Positions 44,310 through 52,143 are shown, counted from the first letter of the stretch. The stretch: DNA of 64,000 nucleotides from Elusimicrobiota bacterium (GCA_026388155.1 JAPLKI010000010.1:62001-126000); one strand, 5' to 3'. Numbers and translations are program-made. The notes: generated from the sequence alone by a model not told the origin.

Positions 44310-44870
44310 ATGAAAAAGTATTTGTTCGCAGCTGCAATGCTTCTCTGTGCCGGAGGGCTTAGCGCCCGGATTCCGGGCGCGGAAGTAGTTCCCGGCCCTC
44401 GGACAGGGCGGGAAAAACAGAGCTCCGCGTCCAAACAAGCGGCAGTCCCCGCATACGCCGCTCCCAGTCAAAGCACGCGGGGCCGGATAGTAGTCGCCCA
44501 GGTCCCGGCGGCTCCTGATGCGGCAAAAAAATACCAATCGTCCGCTTCGGCCGCCAAAAAAGAGGCCGCAAAAGCCGCCGAGCAGGACAGCGAAGAAGCC
44601 GGGGTAATGATAGACTCTAAATCGGAAGATACAGAAAGCGACGCGTCTCCGTCTTCCTCCATGACCGGAACCGAGCGCCAGGAGGATGTGACCTTCGCTT
44701 CTTATATTCCATCTTCATACGGCCAAATGAAGGGCGTTTTGAATGAGCAGGGTCGCAGTGTGCTGATTTTTGAAAACGAAGAAGGGATCCTCAGTTTCGT
44801 GCAGGTTTCAGTGGGAAAAAAATCGGTCGCTTGGAAATTGCTGGCAAGAGTAGCCAGAAGCCAGGAATAA
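44310..44870 (+). CDS. Exported protein of unknown function
   Basis: 186 residues. Signal peptide residues 1-19 (MKKYLFAAAMLLCAGGLSA), a long low-complexity Ala/Ser/Glu-rich linker (about 25-120), and a small C-terminal domain (QMKGVLNEQGRSVLIFENEE onward, to about 186). ATG 44310 has SD AGGAGGT 7 bases upstream. No family recognised. Confidence 0.75.
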   Translation: MKKYLFAAAMLLCAGGLSARIPGAEVVPGPRTGREKQSSASKQAAVPAYAAPSQSTRGRIVVAQVPAAPDAAKKYQSSASAAKKEAAKAAEQDSEEAGVMIDSKSEDTESDASPSSSMTGTERQEDVTFASYIPSSYGQMKGVLNEQGRSVLIFENEEGILSFVQVSVGKKSVAWKLLARVARSQE

Positions 44871-44888
44871 AGCTGGCAGAAACAACCC

Positions 44889-44940
44889 CCGCACTTTGGC
44901 GGGACCCTTTCCGACAGATTTACCCACAGGCGGACACCGC
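44889..44940. repeat. 52-base repeat, CCGCACTTT...GGACACCGC
   Basis: Its reverse complement matches 60841-60892 with three mismatches, although that copy lies inside a coding gene. It starts CCGCACTTTGGCGGGACCC. Confidence 0.8.
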
Positions 44941-44995
44941 TATGCTCCTTCGTCGCGCCTTGCATCCGGCTCAAATATGGGCCTCCAAATGTGTC
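44941..44995. repeat. Partial copy of the 275-base element
   Basis: Read on the minus strand, GGAGGC...ATTTGAG...AGGCGCGACGAAGGAGCAT corresponds to 8421-8465 of the palindromic element. It directly abuts the repeat at 44889-44940, so the two may form one composite element. Confidence 0.65.
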
Positions 44996-45082
44996 TATTA
45001 TTTTTTAACGAGCCCTTAATGCTAAAATATATTTAGCGGGCCGGCCCGGGGGTAGAGGTTCCGGTTCCGTCAAGAGGTGTTT

Positions 45083-45271
45083 ATGAAGAGAAAAGATCTT
45101 GTAAGGTATCTTATGCAGAACGGCTGCGAGCTTTCGCGGGAGGGCGGAAAGTATTCCGTCTTTTCAAACCCGGTTTCAAAAAAGGAAGTTCCCGTTACCC
45201 GCCACACTGAAATAGCGGATTTCACGGTTAAAAAAATATGCAAGGAACTGGGCCTGCAGCCTCCGCACTGA
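45083..45271 (+). CDS. HicA-like (YcfA) small protein without partner
   Basis: 62 residues from ATG 45083 (AGAGGT upstream). The double-stranded RNA-binding-like HicA fold is suggested by KRKDLVRYLMQNGCELSREG and VPVTRHTEIADFTVKKICKE. HicA toxins have a catalytic histidine in a GSH or GKH motif; here the place reads GGKYSVF, so it is probably inactive as an mRNA interferase. No HicB antitoxin gene is adjacent. Its end overlaps the next ORF by 34 bases. Likely a domesticated or decaying copy. Confidence 0.65.
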   Translation: MKRKDLVRYLMQNGCELSREGGKYSVFSNPVSKKEVPVTRHTEIADFTVKKICKELGLQPPH

Positions 45272-45657
45272 AAGGTTCTTTTTTAGCGGCCGGCCTGATC
45301 CTGTGCGGCGCCTGCGCGTCGGCGCGGCTTGACATTATACAGGTGGGGCCATGGTCTGAGCCGCACAGTTGGAAGCAGGTTCCCGTTTTTACCTCCCGCG
45401 AGCAAACCACCCGGCCATGGGGAGGGGTGGCTATTATCCACAGCGACAAAATCCAGGCCAGCGACTCCAACAGCATAGAACAGCGGAAGATCAAGGCGCG
45501 GAAAATGGCCGCCGAAATAGGCGCTGACGCCATAATAATCACCATGGAATCGGTCGCATCGGGGCCTGAAATGGGAGTCTATCAGGCTCCGGAAGTTTAC
45601 TTAAGCGCTCTCGCCATTAAATATGTCACAGTCGTTTCCACTGCCACCCAAAAATAA
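45238..45657 (+). CDS. Small exported or lipoprotein of unknown function
   Basis: Up to 139 residues. The start is uncertain: ATG 45238 lies inside the HicA-like gene, and a start around residue 11 would give a signal segment (LKGSFLAAGLILCGACASA) with cysteines that could be a lipobox. Conserved-looking part ARKMAAEIGADAIIITMES. It overlaps the next gene by 35 bases. Confidence 0.55.
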   Translation: MQGTGPAASALKGSFLAAGLILCGACASARLDIIQVGPWSEPHSWKQVPVFTSREQTTRPWGGVAIIHSDKIQASDSNSIEQRKIKARKMAAEIGADAIIITMESVASGPEMGVYQAPEVYLSALAIKYVTVVSTATQK

Positions 45658-46342
45658 AATCCGCGTCGCTTACGATATTTCCGAAGCCGGACTTTGGCGC
45701 CACCGGAGCGTGGTAATAGACCTTTTCCGGTTTTCAAACACGGTTTGCGCGCTTCTTAAAAGCGGCCGCCGAGATGTGCGCGTTTACTCAAGCCCCGCTC
45801 ACGCCATAGCGGTCGGAAAAGTGGAGAAAAAATCCGATCTGTTTTCGGAAATTGACTTGGGGCCGGATGTTGTCAGGTATGACAATTCGCCATATACCGC
45901 TCTTTACTCTTCCGACAGTTCACGACCGGCGCTGGTTGTGACCAACTCAGGGTCGCCGGCGGTTATGTCGCTGGCATTCTCAAAGGAGATTTTGATCGGC
46001 TGCTTTGCCAACGCCTCGGCGCTCGCCGCATATTGCCGCGCAAATCCCATGCCTACTCTTATAGTGCCGGCCTGCCTTTATTATGACAGGGCGCATGTTG
46101 AGGATTTCATCTGCGCGAGGTCGCTCGCGGAAGAAATAGAGGGAAAGGATTCTTTCCCCGGCGCGCTTGAGGAGATACATAAAAGCGGCAGAATTATGGA
46201 CTTTATGGCCCTGCGGCCCGAAACCGGGAAAAGGGATATTGAAATAGTTTTAAAAAAAGACGCTATGAATGTTTTGCCAAGAGTAAAAATAATGGAGGCT
46301 TACGGAGTGGTGGAAAATGCGGCATTAGCACTGAAGAGCTGA
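45623..46342 (+). CDS. ComB-like 2-phosphosulfolactate phosphatase family
   Basis: 239 residues. Family features: VVIDLFRFSNTVCALL near residue 31, LVVTNSGSPAVM, GCFANASALAAYC and CLYYDRAHVEDFICARSLAE. ComB hydrolyses 2-phosphosulfolactate in coenzyme M synthesis in archaea, but homologues are common in bacteria without that pathway. No other CoM gene is visible, so the substrate here is uncertain. The 5' end overlaps the preceding gene, and the 3' end overlaps a CTGAAG repeat. Confidence 0.75.
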   Translation: MSQSFPLPPKNKIRVAYDISEAGLWRHRSVVIDLFRFSNTVCALLKSGRRDVRVYSSPAHAIAVGKVEKKSDLFSEIDLGPDVVRYDNSPYTALYSSDSSRPALVVTNSGSPAVMSLAFSKEILIGCFANASALAAYCRANPMPTLIVPACLYYDRAHVEDFICARSLAEEIEGKDSFPGALEEIHKSGRIMDFMALRPETGKRDIEIVLKKDAMNVLPRVKIMEAYGVVENAALALKS

Positions 46343-46436
46343 AGCTCTGAAGCGCTGAAGTTACGGAGGGAGTGAAGGGCTGAAGTTTGGAAACCTGTAA
46401 GTTTTTTTCTTCAGCTCTTCAGGCTTCAGCGCTATA
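46331..46436. repeat. Intergenic hairpin, CTGAAG/CTTCAG arms
   Basis: CTGAAGAGCTGAAGCTCTGA at the left, starting inside the end of the ComB-like gene. CTTCAGCTCTTCAGGCTTCA at the right. Not a preQ1 riboswitch, although it precedes queC. Confidence 0.7.
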
Positions 46437-46450
46437 GTTAGGGTTTAATT

Positions 46451-47137
46451 ATGAAAAAGAAAGCTGTGGTGCTTTTTTCCGGCGGGCTGGACTCAACCAC
46501 GGCTTTGTGCTGGGCGCTTGACAAAAGCTATGACTGCCGAGCGGTTTCTTTTAACTATGGTCAGCGGCATTGCCGGGAAAACGAGAGCGCGCGTAAAATT
46601 GCCGGACTGCTTAAGGTGCCGCTTCATGAAATACGCCTGTCTTTCCCGTGGCTTAAAGTCAGCTCGCTGGTCGATTCAAGCCGGAAACTTCCGGATACCG
46701 GGTCTTCAAAAATAGGCGGCGGAAAAATACCCGGCACCTATGTCCCGGGCAGAAATCTTGTTTTTGCCGCCATAGGCGTATCGCTCGCGGATTCAATCGG
46801 GGCTTCGGCCGTGGTGCTTGGCCCGAATATAGTCGATTATTCAGGCTACCCGGATTGCCGCCCGGAATTCTACAGAGCGCTTGAAAAAGCGGCTAATGCC
46901 GGAACCCGCTTAGGCGCCGAGGGCGGCGCAATAAAATTTCTCACTCCCCTTATCCGCCTGAGTAAGGCTGAAATTGTAAAGCTCGCGTTGAAACTGGGCG
47001 CTCCGCTTGGGTTCACCTGGTCCTGCTACTCAGGCGGAAGAAGACCTTGCGGCCATTGCGATTCCTGTAAGCTCCGTGCGAGGGGGTTCAAAGAAGCCGG
47101 AATAGCCGACCCGGCATTAAAAAGCCATAGGCCTTAA
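46451..47137 (+). CDS. queC: 7-cyano-7-deazaguanine (preQ0) synthase QueC
   Basis: 228 residues. Converts carboxydeazaguanine to preQ0 using ATP and ammonia, for queuosine. PP-loop VVLFSGGLDSTTALCWAL, and C-terminal zinc cysteines CYSGGRRPCGHCDSC. Operon-like with queE. Its last three codons lie in the following repeat. Confidence 0.95.
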   Translation: MKKKAVVLFSGGLDSTTALCWALDKSYDCRAVSFNYGQRHCRENESARKIAGLLKVPLHEIRLSFPWLKVSSLVDSSRKLPDTGSSKIGGGKIPGTYVPGRNLVFAAIGVSLADSIGASAVVLGPNIVDYSGYPDCRPEFYRALEKAANAGTRLGAEGGAIKFLTPLIRLSKAEIVKLALKLGAPLGFTWSCYSGGRRPCGHCDSCKLRARGFKEAGIADPALKSHRP

Positions 47138-47204
47138 GCCATAGGCCATATGCTTTTTTAGGAGTTCCCTTATAGCTTATGGCTTAAAGCCTATGGCGTA
47201 TGGC
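47123..47204. repeat. Intergenic hairpin, GCCATAGG-type arms
   Basis: Left arm GCCATAGGCCTTAAGCCATA and GGCCATATGC, loop TTTTTTAGGAGTTCCCTTATA, right arm GCTTATGGCTTAAAGCCTAT and GGCGTATGGC. The left arm starts in the queC coding region and the right arm carries an in-frame ATG at 47193. Confidence 0.85.
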
Positions 47205-47216
47205 AGAAACTTTAAA

Positions 47217-47993
47217 ATGCTCACCGCTAAAATATCAGAAATATTTTTTTCTATCCAAGGTGAGGGGCTTTATTGCGGGCAAAAACAGGTTTTCCTGCGG
47301 TTCGCCGGATGCAACCTTAATTGCGCGTATTGCGACGAACCGGCAGCCCTTGTAAAAAGGAGCATGGCTCCTTTTTACAGTCACAAGTCGCAGGTCACAG
47401 GTCACAAGCAAGAAAAAAAAACAGGAGAGGGAATTTCGGATTATAGGGAAATCTCCGCGGCGGCGGCGGCCGCTGAGGTAATTAAACTTGCCCGGAAAAA
47501 CCGGGCAAAAGCGGTCTCTCTTACAGGCGGTGAGCCGCTGCTTAACTGGAAATTTATTAAAGTGCTGGCGCCAGCTCTCAGAAAAGCGGGATTGGCCGTC
47601 CACCTGGAAACCAACGGCACTCTTTATCGCGAACTTTTAAAAGTAAAGAGTCTGGTGGATGTTATAGCCATGGATATAAAGCTGCCTTCTTCAACCGGGC
47701 AGCAGCCTTTCTGGCGCGAGCACGCAGGATTCATTAAGGCCGCGCCGGAAAAAACATTTGTAAAGGTTGTGCTGACCTCAAAAACCAGCTTTTCCGATTT
47801 TAAAAAAGCCGTGGAATTGACCGCTTCGGTTCCGGGAATAATCCCGTTTTTTTTACAGCCGGCCACAAGGCGGCCCGCCGCCGTGCGGCCGCCGGCCGCC
47901 GGTTTTTTGGAAAAGGCCTGTTGCGAGGCTTCCGCCAAACTTCCGGTAGTAAGGCTTTTGCCCCAGCAGCACCCGAAGTGGGGGGTAAAGTAG
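47217..47993 (+). CDS. queE: 7-carboxy-7-deazaguanine synthase QueE with in-frame insertion
   Basis: 258 residues from ATG 47217; 47193 lies in the repeat arm. Radical SAM enzyme of queuosine synthesis. The cluster motif is CNLNCAYC (C32, C36, C39), preceded by FSIQGEG and followed later by VSLTGGEPLLNW. Residues about 45-68, right after the cluster motif, are encoded by a 13-base-pair perfect hairpin (TGTAAAAAGGAGC / GCTCCTTTTTACA) and GGTCACAG units, i.e. a spacer repeat in frame. Whether the enzyme tolerates it is open. No SD for 47217. Confidence 0.88.
   Translation: MLTAKISEIFFSIQGEGLYCGQKQVFLRFAGCNLNCAYCDEPAALVKRSMAPFYSHKSQVTGHKQEKKTGEGISDYREISAAAAAAEVIKLARKNRAKAVSLTGGEPLLNWKFIKVLAPALRKAGLAVHLETNGTLYRELLKVKSLVDVIAMDIKLPSSTGQQPFWREHAGFIKAAPEKTFVKVVLTSKTSFSDFKKAVELTASVPGIIPFFLQPATRRPAAVRPPAAGFLEKACCEASAKLPVVRLLPQQHPKWGVK
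47349..47420. repeat. Hairpin and GGTCACAG repeat inside queE
   Basis: 47351-47379 is a perfect 13-base-pair stem with an ATG loop. Then TCACAAGTCGCAGGTCACAG and GTCACAAGCAAG. It is 20/20 identical to part of the rpoA-rplQ spacer. Its length keeps the frame open. Confidence 0.85.
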
Positions 47994-48008
47994 GGAGAAG
48001 CGGAAGCT

Positions 48009-48067
48009 GCCATAGGCCGTAAGCCGTATGCCATACGCTTTTTTAGGAGTTCCTTATAGCTTATGGC
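48009..48067. repeat. Intergenic hairpin, GCCATAGG-type arms
   Basis: Left arm GCCATAGGCCGTAAGCCGTA and TGCCATACGC, loop TTTTTTAGGAGTTCCTTATA, right arm GCTTATGGC shorter than in 47123-47204. Almost the same loop as there. Confidence 0.8.
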
Positions 48068-48083
48068 TAACTCAGGAGGAAAT

Positions 48084-48389
48084 ATGGGCGATGGGACTTT
48101 TCTTATAGACTGTCCGTGCTGCAAGGCGCGCATTGAAGTGGACAGAAAAAACGGCCATGTGCTTCGTCACTGGGACAAGCCGGAAGTTAAAAGCGGGGCG
48201 GACCCGATAGCCGAAGCCCTCAAAAAAATTAAAGATGATAAATCTCGGCTCGACAATTATTTTTCCGGCGCCGGCGCGTCTATGGAGGAGAAGAAAAAAG
48301 AGCTTCTGGATAAGTTTGAAGCTGAGAAAAAGCGCATAAAGGATTCCGGCGACACCTCCAAGCCCTTTAATCCAATGGATCTGGACTAA
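48084..48389 (+). CDS. Small protein with zinc-ribbon-like N-terminus
   Basis: 101 residues from ATG 48084, with AGGAGG upstream; the earlier ATG 48063 is in the hairpin. Residues 6-15 (FLIDCPCCKAR) hold a CPCC pair resembling a short zinc knuckle; the rest is a charged helix (MEEKKKELLDKFEAEKKRI). Unknown function; the pattern also occurs in small proteins of Elusimicrobia-like and deltaproteobacterial genomes, to my recollection. Confidence 0.7.
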   Translation: MGDGTFLIDCPCCKARIEVDRKNGHVLRHWDKPEVKSGADPIAEALKKIKDDKSRLDNYFSGAGASMEEKKKELLDKFEAEKKRIKDSGDTSKPFNPMDLD

Positions 48390-48392
48390 TCA

Positions 48393-48474
48393 ATAGCTGC
48401 AAGTCACAAGTGAAGAATCAGGGTTTGCTTGAGACCTGTGACCCGAAACCTGAGACTAGGCTGACCGGTGACTA
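48393..48474. repeat. Repeat with GTCACAAGTG / ACCTGTGACC units
   Basis: CAAGTCACAAGTGAAG, then GAGACCTGTGACCCGAAACC and TGAGACTAGGCTGACCGGTG. Complementary units related to the GGTCACAG type. Confidence 0.5.
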
Positions 48475-48542
48475 TTCTTTGTCCCGAGGGCGCGCGGGTT
48501 TCTATTGGAAAAACTCTCCAAAAAACCTAGAATATAGCTTCC

Positions 48543-49103
48543 ATGCACAAAGATTTGGAAGAAATTCTTGTTTCCGCGCCCGAATTGGACGCCAGAATAA
48601 AAAAACTCGGCGAGCGGATCTCCGCGGACTATAAAGGCCGCTGCCTGACTTTGGTCGGGGTCCTGAAAGGCTGTGTGCTTTTTTTATCGGACCTGCTTAA
48701 AAATATCAGCATTGACACCAATGTCGATTTTATTATGCTTTCTTCCTATTCGGGCAAGCAGTCAACCGGGGTTGTGCGCACCATCCTTGACCTTAAGCAG
48801 AATATAGAGGGGCGCGATGTGCTGATAGTGGAGGATATAGTGGATTCGGGCCTTACTATGAGTTATATGCTGAAAAACCTGAAGACCCGCCGTCCCCGCT
48901 CGCTTGAAATCTGCACTATGCTGGACAAACCGTCCTGCCGCAAGGCCAGGGTGCCGATAAAATATTCCGGCTTTGTCATACCGAATAAATTCGTTGTGGG
49001 CTACGGCCTTGATTACAACGAGCTTTACCGCAATTTGCCGTATATCGGAGTTTTAAAAAAATCCGCCATTACGAGCCCTAAGGTTAATAAAATATGCCGC
49101 TGA
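48543..49103 (+). CDS. hpt: Hypoxanthine phosphoribosyltransferase
   Basis: 186 residues. Purine salvage: hypoxanthine or guanine plus PRPP to IMP or GMP. PRPP-binding VLIVEDIVDSGLTMSYML; FIMLSSYSG loop; C-terminal VVGYGLDYNELYRNLPYIG. Its last codons overlap ftsH by 10 bases, the widespread hpt-ftsH order. ATG 48543 lacks an SD. Confidence 0.95.
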   Translation: MHKDLEEILVSAPELDARIKKLGERISADYKGRCLTLVGVLKGCVLFLSDLLKNISIDTNVDFIMLSSYSGKQSTGVVRTILDLKQNIEGRDVLIVEDIVDSGLTMSYMLKNLKTRRPRSLEICTMLDKPSCRKARVPIKYSGFVIPNKFVVGYGLDYNELYRNLPYIGVLKKSAITSPKVNKICR

Positions 49104-50908
49104 AAAAAAATTTAAGGCAGATGCTTTTTTGGATACTCGCGTTCACGCTTTTGGTGGCCGTGTATCAAAATGTGAAATCCGTTGAGCGGGAGAAACAGAT
49201 CCCCTACTCCGAATTCAAGGTTAAGCTGAAAGCCAAAGAGATAAACAAAGTCCTGATAAGCCAGGATATGATAAAGGGAGAGTTTAAGGAAGGCGATAAA
49301 ACGGTTTCTTTTAAAACCATCCCCTTGAGCGATCCGAAGCTGATAGAAGACATGGAAACCGCCGGCGTGCAATCTTTTTCCGGCGAGGCGGACAAGAGCT
49401 GGATAACCAGCCTGATACTCAATTTGGGCTGGATATTGATCTTTGTTTTCCTGTGGTGGTTTTTGTTCGTGCGCCAGGCTCAGATGGGAGGCAAACAGGC
49501 CATGTCTTTCGGCAAATCCAAGGCTAAACAGCAGGACCTGAAAAAGCAGAAAGTTACCTTCAAGGATGTGGCCGGCTGCGAAGAAACCAAAGAGGAATTG
49601 AGCGATATAGTCGATTATCTGAAAAATCCCAAAAAATACCGCAGGCTGGGCGGCGAGCTTCCGAAAGGCGTTCTGCTTTACGGCGCTCCGGGTACCGGCA
49701 AAACCCTCCTTGCCCGAGCCATCGCCGGCGAGGCGGGCGTGCCGTTCTTTACCTCCTCCGGTTCGGAATTCGTGGAGATGTTCGTCGGAGTGGGGGCCTC
49801 GCGCGTGCGCGACCTGTTTGAACGGGCTAAAAAAAGCGCGCCCGCCATCGTGTTCGTGGACGAGCTTGACGCAGTGGGGCGCTCTCGGTTCGCGGGCATA
49901 GGCGGCGGCCACGACGAGCGCGAGCAGACGCTTAACCAGATGCTGGTGGAACTCGACGGCTTTGAAGCGAATGAAGGCATTATACTTATAGGCGCTACCA
50001 ACCGGCCCGACGTGCTGGATACGGCCCTGCTGCGCCCTGGCCGTTTTGACAGGCGCATAAATGTTCCCGTGCCCGACATCAAGGGCCGCCAGGAGATTCT
50101 TGAGGTGCACGCAAAGAAAGTGAAGCTCGCGGAGAGCATGGACCTGTCGGTAATAGCGCGGCATACCCCCGGTTTTGTGGGGGCGGATCTGGCAAATATA
50201 GTAAATGAGGCGGCCATACTCGCCTCCAAAAAAGAAAAAAAAGGCGTTGAGCTCAGTGATTTTGAGGAGGCGATAGAAAAGATGATAGCCGGCCCTCAGC
50301 GCAGGTCGCGCATTATTTCAGACCGCGAGAAAAAGATAGTGGCTTACCACGAGGCGGGCCACGCCCTGGTGGCCAGGTCCCTGCCCGGCTCGGACCCCGT
50401 GCATAAGATTTCCATAATTCCGCGCGGGCCCGCCCTGGGCTACACTTTGCAGCTGCCGCTGGAGGATAAATACCTTACCAGCAAGACCGAGATTCTAAAT
50501 AAGCTTTGCGTGCTTCTTGGCGGCCGGGCGGCTGAAGAACTGGTTTTCTCCGAAATCACCACCGGCGCGCAGGATGATCTGTCCAAGGTTACCAACTACG
50601 CCCAGAAAATGGTGCTTGAGTTCGGCATGAGCGAGAAAATAGGTCCCATCTCGCTTAAAAAAGACGAGGCGGAAGTGTTTTTGGGCCGCGACATAGTGAG
50701 GCAGCCAGGGTACTCGAACGAAACCGCTAAAAATGTGGACGACGAAGTTACGCGCATAGTGGCGGAATGTCATGTTAAAGCAAGCAGCATACTGACCTCG
50801 GGCCGCCTGGTGCTTGACGCCATAGCGGCAATGCTTATTGAAAAAGAGGTCGTGGACGCCTCGGAAATGGAAGCTTTGTTTAACGGCGGAACGAACGCGG
50901 CGGTTTGA
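49094..50908 (+). CDS. ftsH: ATP-dependent zinc metalloprotease FtsH
   Basis: 604 residues. Membrane-anchored AAA+ protease for quality control. Two membrane segments (about 9-25 and 105-125) flank a small periplasmic domain; AAA domain with GAPGTGKT and the second region of homology [18 protein letters not shown]; protease zinc site HEAGH (H419, E420, H423). Overlaps hpt by 10 bases. Confidence 0.97.
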   Translation: MPLKKNLRQMLFWILAFTLLVAVYQNVKSVEREKQIPYSEFKVKLKAKEINKVLISQDMIKGEFKEGDKTVSFKTIPLSDPKLIEDMETAGVQSFSGEADKSWITSLILNLGWILIFVFLWWFLFVRQAQMGGKQAMSFGKSKAKQQDLKKQKVTFKDVAGCEETKEELSDIVDYLKNPKKYRRLGGELPKGVLLYGAPGTGKTLLARAIAGEAGVPFFTSSGSEFVEMFVGVGASRVRDLFERAKKSAPAIVFVDELDAVGRSRFAGIGGGHDEREQTLNQMLVELDGFEANEGIILIGATNRPDVLDTALLRPGRFDRRINVPVPDIKGRQEILEVHAKKVKLAESMDLSVIARHTPGFVGADLANIVNEAAILASKKEKKGVELSDFEEAIEKMIAGPQRRSRIISDREKKIVAYHEAGHALVARSLPGSDPVHKISIIPRGPALGYTLQLPLEDKYLTSKTEILNKLCVLLGGRAAEELVFSEITTGAQDDLSKVTNYAQKMVLEFGMSEKIGPISLKKDEAEVFLGRDIVRQPGYSNETAKNVDDEVTRIVAECHVKASSILTSGRLVLDAIAAMLIEKEVVDASEMEALFNGGTNAAV

Positions 50909-50910
50909 TA

Positions 50911-51016
50911 GCAAATAGCAAGAAAGCGAATAGCGAATAGTAGAAACCGGAAAAACTTTACTATTTGCTCCTTCCCACTCTCACTATTTGCTATTTGCTT
51001 TCTTACTATTCGCTGG
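50911..51016. repeat. Intergenic hairpin, GCGAATAG / CTATTTGCT arms
   Basis: Left arm GCAAATAGCAAGAAAGCGAA and TAGCGAATAG, right arm CTATTTGCTCCTTCCCACTC followed by CACTATTTGCTATTTGCTTT and CTTACTATTCGC. Between ftsH and cdaA. Confidence 0.8.
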
Positions 51017-51032
51017 TCTTTAAGGGGTTTGG

Positions 51033-51827
51033 ATGTATTTAAACTACGCTATAAATATTATAGATGTTCTGGCCGTCTATTATATAATTTACCGCCTGAT
51101 ACTGCTGGTCAAGGGCACCAGGGCCATGCAGGTTATCTGGGGCGTTTTTATTCTGGCCATCATCACCGCGCTTGCCAAATATTCACATCTGGCCGCTACC
51201 GTGTGGCTGCTTCAGCAATTCTGGCTTGCGGGTATTTTCCTTTTAATCGTGGTGTTCCAGCCCGAGATACGCTTCGCGCTGGCAAATATCGGCTCCAACC
51301 CGCTCGGCCGTTTAATGATGTCGCAGGAATACAAGTTCATTCCCGAAATGATGGAAGCCCTGAGGCTGGCCGTGAAAGAAAAAATGGGCATGCTCATCGT
51401 GCTTGAGCAGGATATGGGCCTGCGCGACATTGAGGAAACCGGCGTGCGGCTTAACGGCGAAGTGTCCAAAGAACTTCTGCTTACCATCTTCCACGACAAC
51501 ACTCTGCTTCATGACGGGGCCGCGGTTATCGCCAACAACCGGGTTGTGGCGGCCGGCTGCATCCTGCCGCTTACCGAACAGCAGGAGCTTTCCAAGATAC
51601 TCGGCATGCGTCACCGCGCCGCCATAGGCCTGAGCGAAATGACGGACGCCATAATTATCACGGTGTCGGAAGAAACCGGGCAGCTCAGCCTTGCAAGGAA
51701 CGGCCATCTGCAGCAGTCCGTTGAACCCGCGGACCTGGAAGCCATGCTTTACCAGCTTTACCGCTCAAAGGCGGAAAAAACACTGCTCAGAAAGGCCCAG
51801 CGTCCGGAGGCGCCGCCGACCGTATGA
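51033..51827 (+). CDS. cdaA: Diadenylate cyclase CdaA
   Basis: 264 residues. Makes cyclic di-AMP from two ATP. Three membrane segments (about 5-25, 33-53, 60-80), then the DAC domain with D161-G162-A163 in HDGAAVIANN and R193-H194-R195 in GMRHRAAIGLSE. Its stop overlaps by 4 bases with a 32-residue ORF, the remnant of the usual partner cdaR. glmM, another usual neighbour, is not here but at 63787. Confidence 0.95.
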   Translation: MYLNYAINIIDVLAVYYIIYRLILLVKGTRAMQVIWGVFILAIITALAKYSHLAATVWLLQQFWLAGIFLLIVVFQPEIRFALANIGSNPLGRLMMSQEYKFIPEMMEALRLAVKEKMGMLIVLEQDMGLRDIEETGVRLNGEVSKELLLTIFHDNTLLHDGAAVIANNRVVAAGCILPLTEQQELSKILGMRHRAAIGLSEMTDAIIITVSEETGQLSLARNGHLQQSVEPADLEAMLYQLYRSKAEKTLLRKAQRPEAPPTV

Positions 51828-51922
51828 ATATTCCGGAGATGTTTACAAGGAACTGGACCATAAAGCTTATAGCTTTCGTTATTGCAGTGCTCATCTGGTA
51901 CTTCATCGTAGGAACGATTTAA
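51824..51922 (+). CDS. 32-residue CdaR (YbbR) N-terminal membrane segment only
   Basis: MNIPEMFTRNWTIKLIAF, then VIAVLIWYFIVGTI and stop. This is the exact pattern of the N-terminal membrane helix of CdaR (NWxLKIxSxxxAxxLWxxV), followed by a stop where the YbbR domains should begin. It overlaps cdaA (ATGA). Either a truncated pseudogene or a kept microprotein that binds CdaA in the membrane. The following 100 bases hold a spacer repeat, not YbbR sequence. Confidence 0.7.
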   Translation: MNIPEMFTRNWTIKLIAFVIAVLIWYFIVGTI

Positions 51923-51929
51923 CTTGGGA

Positions 51930-52018
51930 TATAGGGGCTAGCATAGAGCGGATAGCGTGCAGAGATAAGAAACCTCCCTCCCTATATACCCCCTAAACCC
52001 TATACCCTCTCCCCTGCC
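51930..52018. repeat. Intergenic repeat, GATATAGGGGCTAGC / CCCTATATACCC arms
   Basis: Left arm GATATAGGGGCTAGCATAGA, right arm CCTCCCTCCCTATATACCCC and CTAAACCCTATACCC. It lies where the rest of cdaR would be. Confidence 0.6.
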
Positions 52019-52143
52019 TTTTGCCTGCCCACTTGGGTACTCAAGCATAGGTCCTAAAACGTCTCAAAAATTCCCTAAAGACCCTTATAAAACCTCCCGT
52101 TTTTTTGTCAGACTATGTGTATAGTTGAAATGGGAGAAAGTTA

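Noticed and set aside
46343-46450. preQ1 riboswitch upstream of queC
   Set aside because: The sequence is a CTGAAG/CTTCAG spacer hairpin; the preQ1 aptamer pattern with an A-rich tail before the SD is absent.
49112-50164. 350-codon minus-strand frame in ftsH
   Set aside because: Antisense shadow of a strongly conserved gene; composition (His/Phe-rich) is typical of such shadows.
51923-52143. Remaining YbbR domains of cdaR in another frame
   Set aside because: All three frames on the + strand here have stops and repeat-like sequence; no YbbR pattern was seen.
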